The notes under the pieces were generated by a model. It was not told the origin of the DNA, did no database searches, and was given only the letters and a program-made list of their open reading frames with translations. Positions 14,051 to 14,196 of a stretch of DNA of 14,196 nt are shown piece by piece (within the stretch, counting starts at the first letter, position 1; each line of letters begins with the position of its first letter). This DNA comes from Alphaproteobacteria bacterium. GTDB lineage: Bacteria > Pseudomonadota > Alphaproteobacteria > CAAHEQ01 > UBA3637. Location of the stretch: positions 1 through 14,196 of the forward strand of contig CAAHEQ010000087.1 of NCBI GenBank assembly GCA_900772625.1. The letters are read 5' to 3'. Both the position numbers and the translations under genes were made by a program.

Positions 14051-14196
14051 CTATTTTAAGTTGCGGTAGAAAATGATAAAAGCCGCTGCTGTATATACAA
14101 ATGAGCGGCTTCCTTTGCGGTCTTTAACGCGCTTGATTAAATCATCAAGTGGCGCGCTTTCTTGCGTTGCAATAAATGACAGATAGCACATAATTT
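14051..14196 (-). CDS. Minus-strand reading frame at the window edge, small or partial
   Basis: The frame ends at 14051 and is open to the window edge. An ATG at 14191 gives 46 residues, beginning MCYLSFIATQESAPLDDLIK, continuing RVKDRKGSRSFVYTAAAF and ending IIFYRNLK. The residues before that ATG cannot be seen, so it may be the end of a longer gene. The first part is polar; the end (FVYTAAAFIIFY) is hydrophobic and could enter a membrane. I recognise no family. Stem-forming sequences at 14080-14111 and 14128-14155 lie inside this frame. Support is from composition only. Confidence 0.35.
   Translation of the reverse strand, partial: IMCYLSFIATQESAPLDDLIKRVKDRKGSRSFVYTAAAFIIFYRNLK

Noticed and set aside
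13842..14155. CRISPR array
   Set aside because: The inverted repeats differ from each other in sequence and length; there is no repeated unit with regular spacers.

Overview
The window looks like a chromosomal segment of a moderately AT-rich alphaproteobacterium. The best pointers are the DUF4167 protein (a family I know mainly from Alphaproteobacteria), a BamE-type lipoprotein gene divergent from a DUF177/YceD gene, and the order rpmH-rnpA-yidD-yidC-engB. Promoters read as ordinary sigma70-type -35/-10 pairs and most genes have clear Shine-Dalgarno sequences. No tRNA, rRNA, transposase, phage gene or CRISPR array was seen.

Layout. 1-1460: a minus-strand glycyl-tRNA synthetase of the single-chain dimeric type, with its own promoter and intrinsic terminator. 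1640-3026: a two-gene plus-strand unit made of a secreted Sel1-repeat protein and a three-helix membrane protein of unknown role. 3164-3823: a DUF4167 protein behind a structured leader of about 100 nt. 3902-8138: glgB and glgX, overlapping by 20 nt, for glycogen branching and debranching. 8199-8657: bamE on the minus strand, convergent with glgX and divergent from the DUF177/YceD gene (8714-9226). 9280-9906: an unrecognised helical protein. 10017-13483: rpmH-rnpA-yidD-yidC-engB behind one strong promoter; rpmH (44 aa) is too short for most ORF lists.

13484-14196 has no recognisable gene. It carries two short minus-strand reading frames with protein-like composition, one of them possibly cut off by the window edge, and a cluster of perfect inverted repeats headed by a 21-bp-arm palindrome.

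How the genes fit together: glgB and glgX form a glycogen-structure pair. The rpmH cluster joins a ribosomal protein, the RNase P protein, two inner-membrane insertion factors (YidD, YidC) and a ribosome-assembly GTPase. BamE serves outer-membrane protein assembly. The oddest items are the roughly 120-residue N-terminal extension on YidD, which holds an in-frame duplicated 21-nt unit, the palindrome cluster at the right end, and the dimeric-type GlyRS in an apparent alphaproteobacterium. I found no convincing multi-gene novel system; the nearest candidates are the Sel1/three-helix pair and the right-end palindrome region.
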